Shown here: positions 7,960-17,108 of the stretch, in pieces | How the letters are laid out: the number at the start of each line of letters is the position of its first letter | Numbering within the stretch: position 1 is the first letter of the stretch | Origin: Streptomyces mutabilis | GTDB lineage: Bacteria > Actinomycetota > Actinomycetes > Streptomycetales > Streptomycetaceae | NCBI RefSeq assembly: GCF_014649815.1 | Contig: NZ_BMTT01000001.1 | Location: 1 to 64,000 of the forward strand | Direction of reading: 5' to 3' | Length of the DNA: 64,000 nt | Program-made: the position numbers and the translations under genes | The notes under the pieces: generated by a model | Told to the model about the DNA's origin: nothing | Database searches by the model: none | What the model saw: only the letters and a program-made list of their open reading frames with translations

Positions 7960-9486
7960 GTGACTGCTCTCACTCTCTCCACCGCCGCGGCGCCCGGCCT
8001 GCGGGCCGACGCGATCGTGATCGGTGTCGCCAAGGGCGCCGAGGGACCGGTCGTCGCACCGGGCGCCGAGGCCGTGGACAAGGCGTACGACGGCCGGCTC
8101 GCCGGCGTCCTGGAGACCCTCGGTGCCTCCGGCGCCGAGGGCGAGGTGACGAAGCTGCCCGCGCCGTCCGGCTTCAAGGCACCCGTCGTGGTGGCGGTGG
8201 GTCTGGGCGCCGAGCCCGAAAAGGACGCCGGTTTCGACGCCGAGGCGCTGCGCCGGGCCGCCGGCGTGGCCGCCCGCGCGCTCACCGGCTCCAAGAAGGC
8301 CGCCTTCGCCCTGCCGCTCGCCGAGGCCGCCGACGCCGGCGCCGTCGGCGAGGGCGTGCTGCTCGGCGCGTACTCGTTCGACGCCTACAAGTCGACCGGC
8401 AAGGACGCCAAGGCGAAGAACGGCAAGGCCCCGCTGGCCGAGGCCGCGCTGCTGGGCGGCAAGCCCCGGGACAAGGCGTACAAGGCGGCGATCGAGCGTG
8501 CCGCGGCCGTCTCCGAGGAGCTGAACCGGGCCCGCGACCTGATCAACACCCCGCCGAACGACCTCAACCCCGAGGCGTTCGCCGCGGTGGCGCAGGCCGC
8601 CGCCAAGGAGCACGGCATCAAGGTGCAGGTGCTCGACGAGAAGGCGCTCACCAAGGGCGGCTACGGCGGCATCCTGGGCGTCGGCGCCGGTTCGGCGGCA
8701 GGTCCGCGGCTGGTGAAGCTGTCGTACACCTCGTCCAAGGCGACGAAGTCGCTCGCCTTCGTCGGCAAGGGCATCACCTACGACTCGGGCGGCATCTCGC
8801 TGAAGCCGGCCGGGCACAACGAGACGATGAAGTGCGACATGGCCGGTGCCGCCGCCGTGTTCGCCGCCGTCGTCGCCGCCGCGCGCCTGGGCCTGGAAGT
8901 CAACGTGACCGGCTGGCTGGCGCTGGCCGAGAACATGCCGTCGGGCTCCGCCACCCGCCCGGGTGACGTGCTGCGCATGTACAGCGGCAAGACGGTGGAG
9001 GTGCTCAACACCGACGCCGAGGGCCGGCTCGTGCTCGCCGACGCGCTGTGGGCGGCCTCGCAGGAGAAGCCGGACGCGATCATCGACGTGGCGACCCTGA
9101 CCGGCGCGATGATGCTGGCGCTCGGCAACCGGACGTACGGGATCATGGCGAACGACGACGCGTTCCGTGCCGCGGTGCACGAGGCGTCGGAGGAGGTCGG
9201 CGAGCCGGCGTGGCCGATGCCGCTGCCGGAGCACCTGCGCAAGGGCATGGACTCGGCGACCGCCGACATCGCCAACATGGGCGAGCGGATGGGCGGCGGC
9301 CTGGTGGCCGGCCTGTTCCTGCGCGAGTTCGTCGGCGAGGGCATCGCCTGGGCGCACCTGGACATCGCGGGTCCGGCGTTCAACGAGGGCGGGCCGTTCG
9401 GGTACACGCCGAAGGGCGGTACGGGGACGGCCGTGCGGACGCTGGTGCGGATCGCCGAGCTGGCGTCTTCGGGTGACCTGGGCTAG
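7960..9486 (+). CDS. pepA: Leucyl aminopeptidase, M17 family
   Basis: Cytosolic metallo-aminopeptidase that removes N-terminal residues from peptides. The catalytic C-terminal domain is complete: VGKGITYDSGGISLKP (metal and active-site Lys region) and the signature NTDAEGRL at residues 350-357, followed by LADALWAAS. The N-terminal macro-like domain is about 170 aa. Length is 508 aa. Start GTG 7960 matches the usual start just before the first beta strand; in-frame codons upstream come from the leader. It is divergent from the GH114-like gene and is followed by a long spacer before lpdA. Confidence 0.93.
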   Translation: MTALTLSTAAAPGLRADAIVIGVAKGAEGPVVAPGAEAVDKAYDGRLAGVLETLGASGAEGEVTKLPAPSGFKAPVVVAVGLGAEPEKDAGFDAEALRRAAGVAARALTGSKKAAFALPLAEAADAGAVGEGVLLGAYSFDAYKSTGKDAKAKNGKAPLAEAALLGGKPRDKAYKAAIERAAAVSEELNRARDLINTPPNDLNPEAFAAVAQAAAKEHGIKVQVLDEKALTKGGYGGILGVGAGSAAGPRLVKLSYTSSKATKSLAFVGKGITYDSGGISLKPAGHNETMKCDMAGAAAVFAAVVAAARLGLEVNVTGWLALAENMPSGSATRPGDVLRMYSGKTVEVLNTDAEGRLVLADALWAASQEKPDAIIDVATLTGAMMLALGNRTYGIMANDDAFRAAVHEASEEVGEPAWPMPLPEHLRKGMDSATADIANMGERMGGGLVAGLFLREFVGEGIAWAHLDIAGPAFNEGGPFGYTPKGGTGTAVRTLVRIAELASSGDLG

Positions 9487-9536
9487 GGGCGCCTGAGGGG
9501 TCCGGGGTGCGGGTGACCGTGGCGAACCACAGGTCC

Positions 9537-9570
9537 GTTGTGGCCGGTCGCGCAGTTCCCCGCGCCCCTG
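9537..9570 (+). repeat. Half-copy of a dispersed Streptomyces hairpin repeat
   Basis: GTTGTGGCCGGTCGCGCAG followed by TTCCCCGCGCCCCTG. Its complement appears as the right arm of the full hairpin at 13968-14027 and on into the bases after it (GCGCGACCAGCCACGAC). Repeats with this core are familiar in Streptomyces intergenic regions; their role is unclear, possibly terminator or mRNA-end function. Confidence 0.6.
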
Positions 9571-9679
9571 TCGGCGTTGTCCCGCGTCGGCGGCCGACTG
9601 GACCGGCCGGTGGCGCCCACGCGGCGGAGCCGCAGGTCGAAACAGCCGCGCGCCCCTGAGGGCGTCTCCGCCCCCTTCG

Positions 9680-9753
9680 CTACAAGTGAACGTGGGGCGT
9701 CTCACACACCGGCCCCACGTCCCGTCGGTCCCCTACAAGTGCGAAGATGGGGC
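9680..9753 (+). promoter_or_regulatory. Paired direct repeats and inverted repeat upstream of lpdA
   Basis: Two direct copies start at 9680 (CTACAAGTGAACGTGGGGC) and 9733 (CTACAAGTGCGAAGATGGGGC), 53 bp apart. The first overlaps a perfect 9-bp inverted repeat, ACGTGGGGC at 9690-9698 and GCCCCACGT at 9712-9720. There is no T-run, so it is more like an operator or leader structure than a terminator. It sits 110-180 bp before lpdA within a 375-bp gene-free spacer (9487-9861). A regulatory role is inferred. Confidence 0.45.
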
Positions 9754-9861
9754 TCGGCAGGACAGGGCCCCACCTAAGGGCCGAGAGCAAAGAGCGGCCG
9801 GACACCAGCCGCCGACCGGTCACTGGAGACCGGCGTGGCGCACATGCATGGAGGACGTGAC

Positions 9862-11250
9862 GTGGCGAACGACGCCAGCACCGTTTTCGACCTAGTGATC
9901 CTCGGCGGTGGCAGCGGTGGTTACGCCGCGGCGCTGCGCGGGGCGCAGCTGGGCCTGGACGTCGCCCTGATCGAGAAGGGCAAGGTCGGCGGTACCTGCC
10001 TGCACAACGGATGCATCCCCACCAAGGCCTTGCTGCACGCGGGTGAGATCGCCGACCAGGCCCGCGAGAGCGAGCAGTTCGGTGTGAAGGCCACCTTCGA
10101 GGGCATCGACATGGCGGCCGTCCACAAGTACAAGGACGACGTCATCGCGGGCCTGTACAAGGGCCTGCAGGGTCTGATCGCCTCGCGCAAGGTGACGTAC
10201 ATCGAGGGCGAGGGCAAGCTGTCCTCCCCGACCTCGGTGGACGTCAACGGTCAGCGGATCCAGGGCCGCCACGTCGTGCTGGCGACCGGCTCCGTGCCGA
10301 AGTCGCTGCCGGGCCTGGAGATCGACGGCGACCGGATCATCTCCTCCGACCACGCCCTGAAGCTCGACCGCGTGCCGAAGTCCGCGATCGTACTGGGCGG
10401 CGGCGTCATCGGCGTCGAGTTCGCCTCCGCGTGGAAGTCCTTCGGCACCGACGTCACGATCATCGAGGGCCTCAAGCACCTCGTGCCGGTCGAGGACGAG
10501 AACAGCTCCAAGCTGCTGGAGCGCGCCTTCCGCAAGCGGGGCATCAAGTTCAACCTGGGCACCTTCTTCGAGAAGGCGGAGTACACCCAGGACGGCGTCA
10601 AGGTCACCCTCGCCGACGGCAAGGAGTTCGAGGCCGAGGTTCTGCTCGTCGCCATCGGCCGCGGCCCGGTCTCGCAGGGCCTGGGCTACGAGGAGGCCGG
10701 GGTCGCCATGGACCGCGGCTACGTCCTCGTCGACGAGTACATGCGGACCAACGTCCCCACCATCTCCGCCGTCGGTGACCTCGTCCCGACCCTCCAGCTC
10801 GCGCACGTCGGCTACGCCGAGGGCATGCTGGTGGCGGAGCGGCTCGCCGGCCTGAAGACCGTCCCGGTCGACTACGACGGCGTGCCGCGGGTGACGTACT
10901 GCCACCCGGAGGTCGCCTCCGTGGGCATCACCGAGGCCAAGGCCAAGGAGATCTACGGTGCGGACAAGGTCGTCGCCCTGAAGTACAACCTGGCGGGCAA
11001 CGGCAAGAGCAAGATCCTGAAGACCACGGGCGAGATCAAGCTCGTCCAGGTCAAGGACGGTGCCGTGGTCGGCGTCCACATGGTCGGCGACCGCATGGGC
11101 GAGCAGGTCGGCGAGGCACAGCTGATCTACAACTGGGAGGCGCTGCCGGCCGAGGTCGCTCAGCTGGTCCACGCCCACCCGACGCAGAACGAGGCGATGG
11201 GCGAGGCCCACCTCGCGCTGGCCGGCAAGCCGCTGCACTCCCACGACTGA
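9862..11250 (+). CDS. lpdA: Dihydrolipoamide dehydrogenase (E3)
   Basis: FAD- and NAD-dependent E3 subunit that reoxidises dihydrolipoyl groups of 2-oxoacid dehydrogenase complexes. The N-terminal FAD site is LVILGGGSGGYAAAL; the redox disulfide is CLHNGC (Cys46/Cys51) in GGTCLHNGCIPTKALLH; the NAD site is VLGGGVIGVEFAS; the C-terminal catalytic His-Glu pair is in HAHPTQNEAMGEAH. Length is 462 aa. GTG 9862 is chosen for GGAGG seven nt upstream; an in-frame ATG nine codons earlier lacks this support. It is followed 64 bp later by the E2 gene, so the two are probably co-transcribed. Confidence 0.95.
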   Translation: MANDASTVFDLVILGGGSGGYAAALRGAQLGLDVALIEKGKVGGTCLHNGCIPTKALLHAGEIADQARESEQFGVKATFEGIDMAAVHKYKDDVIAGLYKGLQGLIASRKVTYIEGEGKLSSPTSVDVNGQRIQGRHVVLATGSVPKSLPGLEIDGDRIISSDHALKLDRVPKSAIVLGGGVIGVEFASAWKSFGTDVTIIEGLKHLVPVEDENSSKLLERAFRKRGIKFNLGTFFEKAEYTQDGVKVTLADGKEFEAEVLLVAIGRGPVSQGLGYEEAGVAMDRGYVLVDEYMRTNVPTISAVGDLVPTLQLAHVGYAEGMLVAERLAGLKTVPVDYDGVPRVTYCHPEVASVGITEAKAKEIYGADKVVALKYNLAGNGKSKILKTTGEIKLVQVKDGAVVGVHMVGDRMGEQVGEAQLIYNWEALPAEVAQLVHAHPTQNEAMGEAHLALAGKPLHSHD

Positions 11251-11314
11251 CCTCCCTCGGTCACTGGGCGCGACGACACAGACTTCCGCAATTTCGTAAG
11301 GAGCAACCGAAACC

Positions 11315-13093
11315 ATGGCGGTTTCCGTAACCCTTCCGGCGCTCGGCGAGAGCGTCACCGAGGGCACCGTCACCCGTTGGCTGAAGGCCGAGGGTGAGCG
11401 TGTCGAGGCCGACGAGCCGCTGCTCGAGGTCTCGACCGACAAGGTCGACACCGAGATCCCGGCGCCCGCCTCCGGCGTGCTGTCCTCCATCAAGGTCGCC
11501 GAGGACGAGACCGTCGAGGTCGGCGCCGAGCTGGCGCTGATCGACGACGGCTCCGGCGCCCCGGCCGCCGAGGCCGCCCCGCAGGCGCAGCAGGTCGCCG
11601 AGCCGGCTCCCGAGCCCGCCCCGGCCGCCCCGTCCACCGAGCAGGCCGCCCCGGCGCCCGCTCCCACCGCCGAGGCGTCCGCCGGCGGCGGTTCCGCCGA
11701 GGGCACGGACGTGGTCCTGCCCGCGCTCGGCGAGTCCGTCACCGAGGGCACCGTCACCCGCTGGCTGAAGTCGGTCGGTGACAGCGTCGAGGCTGACGAG
11801 CCGCTGCTCGAGGTGTCCACCGACAAGGTCGACACCGAGATCCCGGCGCCCGCCTCCGGCACCCTGCTGGAGATCGTGGTCGGCGAGGACGAGACCGCCG
11901 AGGTCGGCGCCAAGCTCGCCGTCATCGGCGAGGCGGGTGCCGCTCCGGCCGCCGCCCCCGCGCAGGAGGCTCCGGCCGCCCCGGCCCAGCCCGAGCCCGC
12001 CCCGGCTCCGGCCGCCCCGGCCCAGCCCGAGCCCACCCCGGCTCCGGCCGCCCCCGCCGCTCCGGCGCCGCAGGCCCCCGCGCCCCCGGCTCCGCAGCAG
12101 CAGACCGCCCCGGCGCCCGAGCCGACCCCGGCCGCCCCGGCCGCCGCCCAGCCGGTGGACGACGGCGCCTACGTCACCCCGCTGGTGCGCAAGCTCGCCG
12201 CCGAGAACGGCGTCGTCCTGTCCACCGTCCAGGGCACCGGCGTCGGCGGCCGCATCCGCAAGCAGGACGTCATCGCCGCCGCCGAGGCCGCGAAGGCCGC
12301 CGCTCCGGCACCCGCCGCCGCTGCCGCCCCGGCCGCCGCCGCGAAGAAGGCCCCCACCCTGGAGGCCTCCCCGCTGCGTGGCCAGACCGTGAAGATGCCG
12401 CGCATCCGCAAGGTCATCGGCGACAACATGGTCAAGGCGCTGCACGAGCAGGCCCAGCTGTCGTCGGTCGTCGAGGTCGACGTCACCCGTCTGATGAAGC
12501 TGCGCGCCCGCGCCAAGGACGCGTTCGCGGCGCGTGAGGGCGTCAAGCTCTCGCCGATGCCGTTCTTCGTCAAGGCCGCGGCCCAGGCGCTGAAGGCGCA
12601 CGCGCCGATCAACGCCAAGATCAACGAGGCCGAGGGGACCATCACCTACTTCGACACCGAGAACATCGGTATCGCGGTGGACTCCGAGAAGGGCCTGATG
12701 ACCCCGGTCATCAAGAACGCCGGTGACCTCAACCTGGCCGGCATCGCCAAGGCGACCGCCGACCTGGCGGGCAAGGTGCGGGCCGGCAAGATCAGCCCGG
12801 ACGAGCTGGCGGGCGCGACCTTCACCATCAGCAACACCGGTTCGCGCGGCGCGCTCTTCGACACGATCATCGTGCCGCCGGGCCAGGTCGCCATCCTCGG
12901 CATCGGTGCCACGGTCAAGCGTCCGGCCGTCATCGAGACGGAGGACGGCCCGGTCATCGGCGTCCGCGACATGACGTACCTGACCCTGTCCTACGACCAC
13001 CGCCTGGTGGACGGCGCCGACGCCGCCCGCTACCTGACGGCGGTCAAGGCGATCCTGGAGGCGGGCGAGTTCGAGGTCGAGCTCGGCCTGTAA
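11315..13093 (+). CDS. sucB: Dihydrolipoamide acyltransferase (E2) with two lipoyl domains
   Basis: E2 core of a 2-oxoacid dehydrogenase complex, carrying acyl groups on lipoyl-lysine. Two lipoyl domains occur at about 2-77 and 130-205, with lipoylated Lys43 and Lys171 in [16 protein letters not shown] long Ala-Pro-Gln-Glu linker follows, then a peripheral-subunit-binding domain ([15 protein letters not shown] to GGRIRKQDV, about 285-325) and the catalytic domain ending in SYDHRLVDG with His562 and Asp566. Length is 592 aa. AAGGAG lies before ATG 11315. Although the symbol implies succinyltransferase, the placement with lpdA and aceE suggests pyruvate dehydrogenase; actinobacteria often share one E2 between both complexes. 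Confidence 0.92.
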   Translation: MAVSVTLPALGESVTEGTVTRWLKAEGERVEADEPLLEVSTDKVDTEIPAPASGVLSSIKVAEDETVEVGAELALIDDGSGAPAAEAAPQAQQVAEPAPEPAPAAPSTEQAAPAPAPTAEASAGGGSAEGTDVVLPALGESVTEGTVTRWLKSVGDSVEADEPLLEVSTDKVDTEIPAPASGTLLEIVVGEDETAEVGAKLAVIGEAGAAPAAAPAQEAPAAPAQPEPAPAPAAPAQPEPTPAPAAPAAPAPQAPAPPAPQQQTAPAPEPTPAAPAAAQPVDDGAYVTPLVRKLAAENGVVLSTVQGTGVGGRIRKQDVIAAAEAAKAAAPAPAAAAAPAAAAKKAPTLEASPLRGQTVKMPRIRKVIGDNMVKALHEQAQLSSVVEVDVTRLMKLRARAKDAFAAREGVKLSPMPFFVKAAAQALKAHAPINAKINEAEGTITYFDTENIGIAVDSEKGLMTPVIKNAGDLNLAGIAKATADLAGKVRAGKISPDELAGATFTISNTGSRGALFDTIIVPPGQVAILGIGATVKRPAVIETEDGPVIGVRDMTYLTLSYDHRLVDGADAARYLTAVKAILEAGEFEVELGL

Positions 13094-13115
13094 TTCCCCT
13101 GCCAGAGGACCTGTA

Positions 13116-13154
13116 CGGTGCCCCCGCCCAAGAGCTTCCCGGGCGGGGGCACCG
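13116..13154 (+). terminator. Hairpin terminator after sucB
   Basis: Perfect 14-bp inverted repeat CGGTGCCCCCGCCC / GGGCGGGGGCACCG with an 11-nt loop, 23 bp past the sucB stop. There is no U-tract, as usual in high-GC actinobacteria. Confidence 0.75.
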
Positions 13155-13326
13155 TCGTGTTCCGGGCCGGGCCGCCGCCCCGCTCCGTCCGGGGCACGCT
13201 GTGTAAGTCTCGTCTCACCTGCGTGGAAGCGCCCCCGTGCGCCCTTCCCGCCCGCCGCGACGGCCGTATTGTTTCTCAACGTCAACGCCCCAGGGGGCCG
13301 AAGGGGCCCCTCCCGAAGGAGCTCCC

Positions 13327-13950
13327 ATGACCGCGCCCGTCGTCCACTCGCTGCGGGAACAGATCCGCGAGCACATCCTGGAAGGGATCATCAGCGGACG
13401 CTGGCAGCCGGGCGAACGGATCGTGGAACGGCGGATCGCCACCGAGCTGGAGGTCAGCCAGACGCCGGTGCGGGAGGCGCTGCGCGAGCTGGAGTCGCTG
13501 CGGCTGATCGAGTCGGCCCCGAACAAGGGCGTACGGGTGCGGAACCTGACCGCCGCCGACCTGGAGGAGAGCTACCCGGTACGGGCCGGTCTGGAGGCGA
13601 TCGCCGCCGAGCTGGCGGCGGAGCGGCTGGCGGAGGACTGCTCGGCCCTCGAACCGCACGTCGCCGCGCTCTACGAGGCCGACCGCGCCTCCGACGGGAC
13701 GGCCCAGGTCCGGCACACGGTGGGCTTCCACCGGGAGCTGGTGCGGGCGGCGGGCAACTCGGTGCTGCTGCACACCTGGGAGGGGCTGGGCATCGAGGTT
13801 TTCACGGCGCTGTCGATACGGTGGCTGGGGACGGTGCAGCAGTCGTACGCGGAGGAGCACGAGGAGCTGGTCGCCGCCTTCCGACACCGGGACCCGCGAA
13901 TCCCGGAGATCGTGAAGGCCCACGTCCTGGGCTGCGCCCCCCGCGCGTAG
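13327..13950 (+). CDS. GntR-family transcriptional regulator, FCD subfamily
   Basis: A 207-aa DNA-binding regulator. The N-terminal winged helix is LREQIREHILEGIISGRWQPGERI and RRIATELEVSQTPVREALRELES. The C-terminal all-helical FCD ligand domain (about 85-200) keeps its metal- and ligand-binding residues within RAGLEAIAAELA, HTVGFHRELV and SYAEEHEEL. AAGGAG precedes ATG 13327. It lies between sucB and aceE; FCD regulators commonly sense small carboxylates (PdhR senses pyruvate), so control of the neighbouring pyruvate dehydrogenase genes is a reasonable inference. Candidate sites are the shared 12-mer and the palindrome upstream of aceE. Confidence 0.88.
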   Translation: MTAPVVHSLREQIREHILEGIISGRWQPGERIVERRIATELEVSQTPVREALRELESLRLIESAPNKGVRVRNLTAADLEESYPVRAGLEAIAAELAAERLAEDCSALEPHVAALYEADRASDGTAQVRHTVGFHRELVRAAGNSVLLHTWEGLGIEVFTALSIRWLGTVQQSYAEEHEELVAAFRHRDPRIPEIVKAHVLGCAPRA

Positions 13951-13967
13951 TTCCTCGCCCGGGTTCC

Positions 13968-14027
13968 GCGCGGTTCCCCGCGCCCCTGATCAACGGCGCA
14001 GCCGTCCAGGGGCGCGGGGAACCGCGC
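13968..14027 (+). repeat. Long perfect hairpin, dispersed Streptomyces-type repeat and likely terminator
   Basis: A 21-bp perfect inverted repeat: GCGCGGTTCCCCGCGCCCCTG at 13968-13988 and its complement at 14007-14027, with an 18-nt loop. It starts 18 bp after the GntR stop and belongs to the same repeat family as 9537-9570. Confidence 0.7.
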
Positions 14028-14195
14028 GACCAGCCACGACGGACCCGCACCCGCCGAAGTACCGGGCCCCGGGCTCATCCGCGCTCACCCCGTCTCACCT
14101 GCACGAATCCCCGACGGTACCGTCACCCCGTGCCACCGCCGGAGGCACCCCGTGCCGACTTTCTCGGTATCGAGAGGTTTTGCCCCTCAACCCTT

Positions 14196-14212
14196 TGATC
14201 GATCATCGATCA
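14196..14212 (+). promoter_or_regulatory. Perfect 17-bp palindrome upstream of aceE, candidate operator
   Basis: TGATCGAT-C-ATCGATCA is a perfect 8-bp inverted repeat around one base, AT-rich compared with its surroundings. It sits 122 bp upstream of aceE in a 383-bp gene-free spacer (13951-14333). The shape suits a dimeric regulator; the adjacent GntR/FCD protein is the first candidate. Binding is inferred only. Confidence 0.55.
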
Positions 14213-14333
14213 CGGAGTTACAGTCACCGTCGGGCTTCCACCGAAGCCCACCGCCCTGTCCTGCCAAAGACCAAGGGCACCCCCGATCCCCTTACCGATG
14301 AGGGAACCCCCTTCGACTGAGGAAGGCGGCGAC

Positions 14334-17036
14334 ATGACCGACCCCAAAGCCATCCAGCCGAGCGAGCTCGACCAGCTCCCGGACCGCGACCCGGAGGAGA
14401 CCGCCGAATGGCAGGCCTCCCTGGACGCCGTCACCAAGGCGGCCGGGCCGCACCGTGCCGCGTACCTGATGCGCCGCACGCTGGAGCGCGCCGAGGGCGC
14501 CGGCCTCGCCCTGCCGAAGCTCCTCGAGACGGACTACGTCAACACCATCCCCACCTCCGCCGAGCCCACCGTGGACGGCGACGAGGAGATGGAGCAGCGG
14601 ATCACCGCCTGGAACCGCTGGAACGCGGCGGCGATGGTCACCCGCGGCAGCAAGTACGGCGTCGGCGGCCACATCGCCACCTTCGCCTCCGCGGCCTGGC
14701 TGTACGAGACCGGCTTCAACCACTTCTTCAAGGGCAAGGAGGGTGACGGCTCCGGCGACCAGCTCTACGTCCAGGGCCACGCCTCCCCCGGCATCTACGC
14801 CCGCGCCTTCCTCGACGGCCGCCTGAACGAGGAGCAGCTCGACAACTTCCGCCGCGAGTCCGGCGGCAACGGCCTGCCGTCCTACCCGCACCCGCGCCGC
14901 CTGCCCTGGCTGTGGGAGTTCCCCACGGTGTCGATGGGCCTCGGCCCGATCTCCGCGATCTACCAGGCGCGCTTCAACCGCTACCTGACCAGCCGCGGCA
15001 TCAAGGACCTGACGAACTCCCACGTGTGGGCGTTCCTCGGCGACGGCGAGATGGACGAGCCGGAGTCCACCACCGCGCTCACCCTCGCCTCCCGCGAGGG
15101 CCTGGACAACCTGACCTTCGTCATCAACTGCAACCTGCAGCGCCTCGACGGTCCGGTCCGCGCCAACTTCAAGATCGTCCAGGAGCTGGAGGCCCAGTTC
15201 CGCGGCGCCGGCTGGAACGTGATCAAGTCCCTGTGGGGCACGGCCTGGGACGAGCTGTTCCAGCTCGACACCACGGGCGCGCTCGTACGCCGCCTGCGCG
15301 AGGTGCCCGACGCGCAGGTGCAGACGTACCAGACGCGCGACGCCGCCTACATCCGCGAGGACTTCTTCGGCAAGGACCCGCAGCTCGCCGAGATGGGCAA
15401 GCTGCTGTCCGACGACAAGATCCTCGAGTGCTTCCACTACTCGCGCGGCGGTCACGAGTCCCGCAAGGTCTACGCCGCGTACAAGGCCGCGCTCGCCCAC
15501 AAGGGCGCGCCGACCGTGATCCTGGCACAGACGGTCAAGGGCCACACCCTCGGCCGCGGCTTCGCGTCCAAGAACGCCAACCACCAGATGAAGAAGCTCT
15601 CGGTGGACGAGTTCAAGGACATGCGGGACCTGCTCGGTCTGCCGATCAAGGACAGCGACTTCGTCGACGGCGTGGTCCCCTACGGCCACCCGGGCGCCGA
15701 CTCTGCCGAGGTCCGCTACCTCCAGGAGCGCCGCGCCGCCCTCGGCGGCCCGGCCCCGGCCCGCCGGGTGCACCCGCTGGCGCCGCTGCCCGCGCCCGCC
15801 GACAAGGCGTTCGCCTCCTTCGACAAGGGCTCCGGCTCGCAGAGCGTGGCCACCACCATGGCCTTCGTCCGCCTGGTCAAGGACCTGGTCCGCGACAAGG
15901 AGACCGGCAAGCGCTGGGTGCCGATCGTCCCCGACGAGGCGCGCACCTTCGGCATGGAGAGCCTCTTCCCGTCCCTGGGCATCTACTCGCCCAAGGGCCA
16001 GACGTACGAGCCGGTCGACCGCGACCAGCTGATGTACTACAAGGAGGCCAAGAACGGCCAGATCCTCAACGAGGGGATCACCGAGGCCGGTTCGATGGCC
16101 GACTTCATCGCCGCTTCGACGTCGTACGCGACGCACGGCGAGGCGATGATCCCGTTCTACATCTTCTACTCGATGTTCGGCTGGCAGCGCACGGCCGACC
16201 AGATGTGGCAGCTCGGCGACCAGCTCGGCCGCGGCTTCCTGGTCGGCGCCACGGCCGGCCGCACCACGCTGACCGGTGAGGGCCTCCAGCACGCGGACGG
16301 TCACTCCCCCGCCATCGCGGCGACCAACCCGGCGGCGCTGACGTACGACCCGGCGTTCGCTTACGAGGTCGCGGCGATCGTCAAGGACGGTCTGCGCCGG
16401 ATGTACGGCGAGGCCGCCCCGGGCGAGGACCCGAACGTCTTCTACTACCTGACGGTCTACAACGAGCCGCTGCCGCAGCCGGCCAAGCCGTCCGTCGCCG
16501 GCGTGGACGAGGGCATCGTCAAGGGCCTGTACCGCTTCAACACGGCGGAGTCGGCGGGCCTGGCCCCGGCCGCGAACGCCCCGCGCATCCAGCTGCTGGG
16601 TTCCGGCACGGCGATCCACTGGGCGCTGAAGGCGCAGAAGCTGCTCACCGAGGAGTGGAGTGTGGCCGCCGACGTGTGGTCCGCGACCTCCTGGACCGAG
16701 CTGCGCCGGGACGCGATGGAGGCCGACGCGGCGCTGCTGCGCGGCGAGGAGCGGGTGCCGTACGTCCGCCGGGCGCTCCAGGGCGCCGAGGGCCCGGTAC
16801 TGGCGGTCTCCGACTACATGCGCCAGGTCCCGGACCAGATCGCGCAGTGGGTGGAGCAGGACTGGTCCTCGCTGGGCGCCGACGGCTTCGGTCTGTCGGA
16901 CACCCGTGAGGCCGCCCGACGCCACTTCGGCGTCGACGCCGAGTCCATCGTGGTCGCGGCCCTGGCCCAGCTCGCCAAGCGCGGCGAGGTCAAGGCGACG
17001 GCCGTGAAGGAAGCGCGCGAGCGCTACGGCCTGTAG
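14334..17036 (+). CDS. aceE: Pyruvate dehydrogenase E1 component, homodimeric
   Basis: Thiamine-diphosphate enzyme that decarboxylates pyruvate and passes the acetyl group to lipoyl-E2. At 900 aa it is the single-chain, homodimeric AceE type. The ThDP-binding motif is GDGEMDEPESTTALTLASRE with the closing NCNLQ. Other AceE hallmarks are GHIATFASAAWLYE, DQLYVQGHASPG, and the C-terminal half with TLTGEGLQHADGHS. Start ATG 14334 follows GGAAGG; a possible upstream start at 14298 adds 12 residues with no family match. Lipoylated E2 and E3 are encoded just upstream (sucB, lpdA), and lipA and lipB 10 kb downstream. Confidence 0.96.
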   Translation: MTDPKAIQPSELDQLPDRDPEETAEWQASLDAVTKAAGPHRAAYLMRRTLERAEGAGLALPKLLETDYVNTIPTSAEPTVDGDEEMEQRITAWNRWNAAAMVTRGSKYGVGGHIATFASAAWLYETGFNHFFKGKEGDGSGDQLYVQGHASPGIYARAFLDGRLNEEQLDNFRRESGGNGLPSYPHPRRLPWLWEFPTVSMGLGPISAIYQARFNRYLTSRGIKDLTNSHVWAFLGDGEMDEPESTTALTLASREGLDNLTFVINCNLQRLDGPVRANFKIVQELEAQFRGAGWNVIKSLWGTAWDELFQLDTTGALVRRLREVPDAQVQTYQTRDAAYIREDFFGKDPQLAEMGKLLSDDKILECFHYSRGGHESRKVYAAYKAALAHKGAPTVILAQTVKGHTLGRGFASKNANHQMKKLSVDEFKDMRDLLGLPIKDSDFVDGVVPYGHPGADSAEVRYLQERRAALGGPAPARRVHPLAPLPAPADKAFASFDKGSGSQSVATTMAFVRLVKDLVRDKETGKRWVPIVPDEARTFGMESLFPSLGIYSPKGQTYEPVDRDQLMYYKEAKNGQILNEGITEAGSMADFIAASTSYATHGEAMIPFYIFYSMFGWQRTADQMWQLGDQLGRGFLVGATAGRTTLTGEGLQHADGHSPAIAATNPAALTYDPAFAYEVAAIVKDGLRRMYGEAAPGEDPNVFYYLTVYNEPLPQPAKPSVAGVDEGIVKGLYRFNTAESAGLAPAANAPRIQLLGSGTAIHWALKAQKLLTEEWSVAADVWSATSWTELRRDAMEADAALLRGEERVPYVRRALQGAEGPVLAVSDYMRQVPDQIAQWVEQDWSSLGADGFGLSDTREAARRHFGVDAESIVVAALAQLAKRGEVKATAVKEARERYGL

Positions 17037-17059
17037 GGATCGGGCATGACGCGTCAGGA

Positions 17060-17081
17060 GGCCCCCGCCACGGCGGGGGCC
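17060..17081 (+). terminator. Hairpin terminator after aceE
   Basis: Perfect 10-bp stem GGCCCCCGCC / GGCGGGGGCC with a 2-nt loop, 23 bp after the aceE stop. It also argues that the following regulator starts downstream (17109), not at 17046. Confidence 0.75.
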
Positions 17082-17108
17082 TTCCGCGTTCTCCTGCATG
17101 ATGTGGGG

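Noticed and set aside
9892-13285. Long minus-strand frames antisense to lpdA and sucB
   Set aside because: Antisense shadows of genes with complete enzyme signatures.
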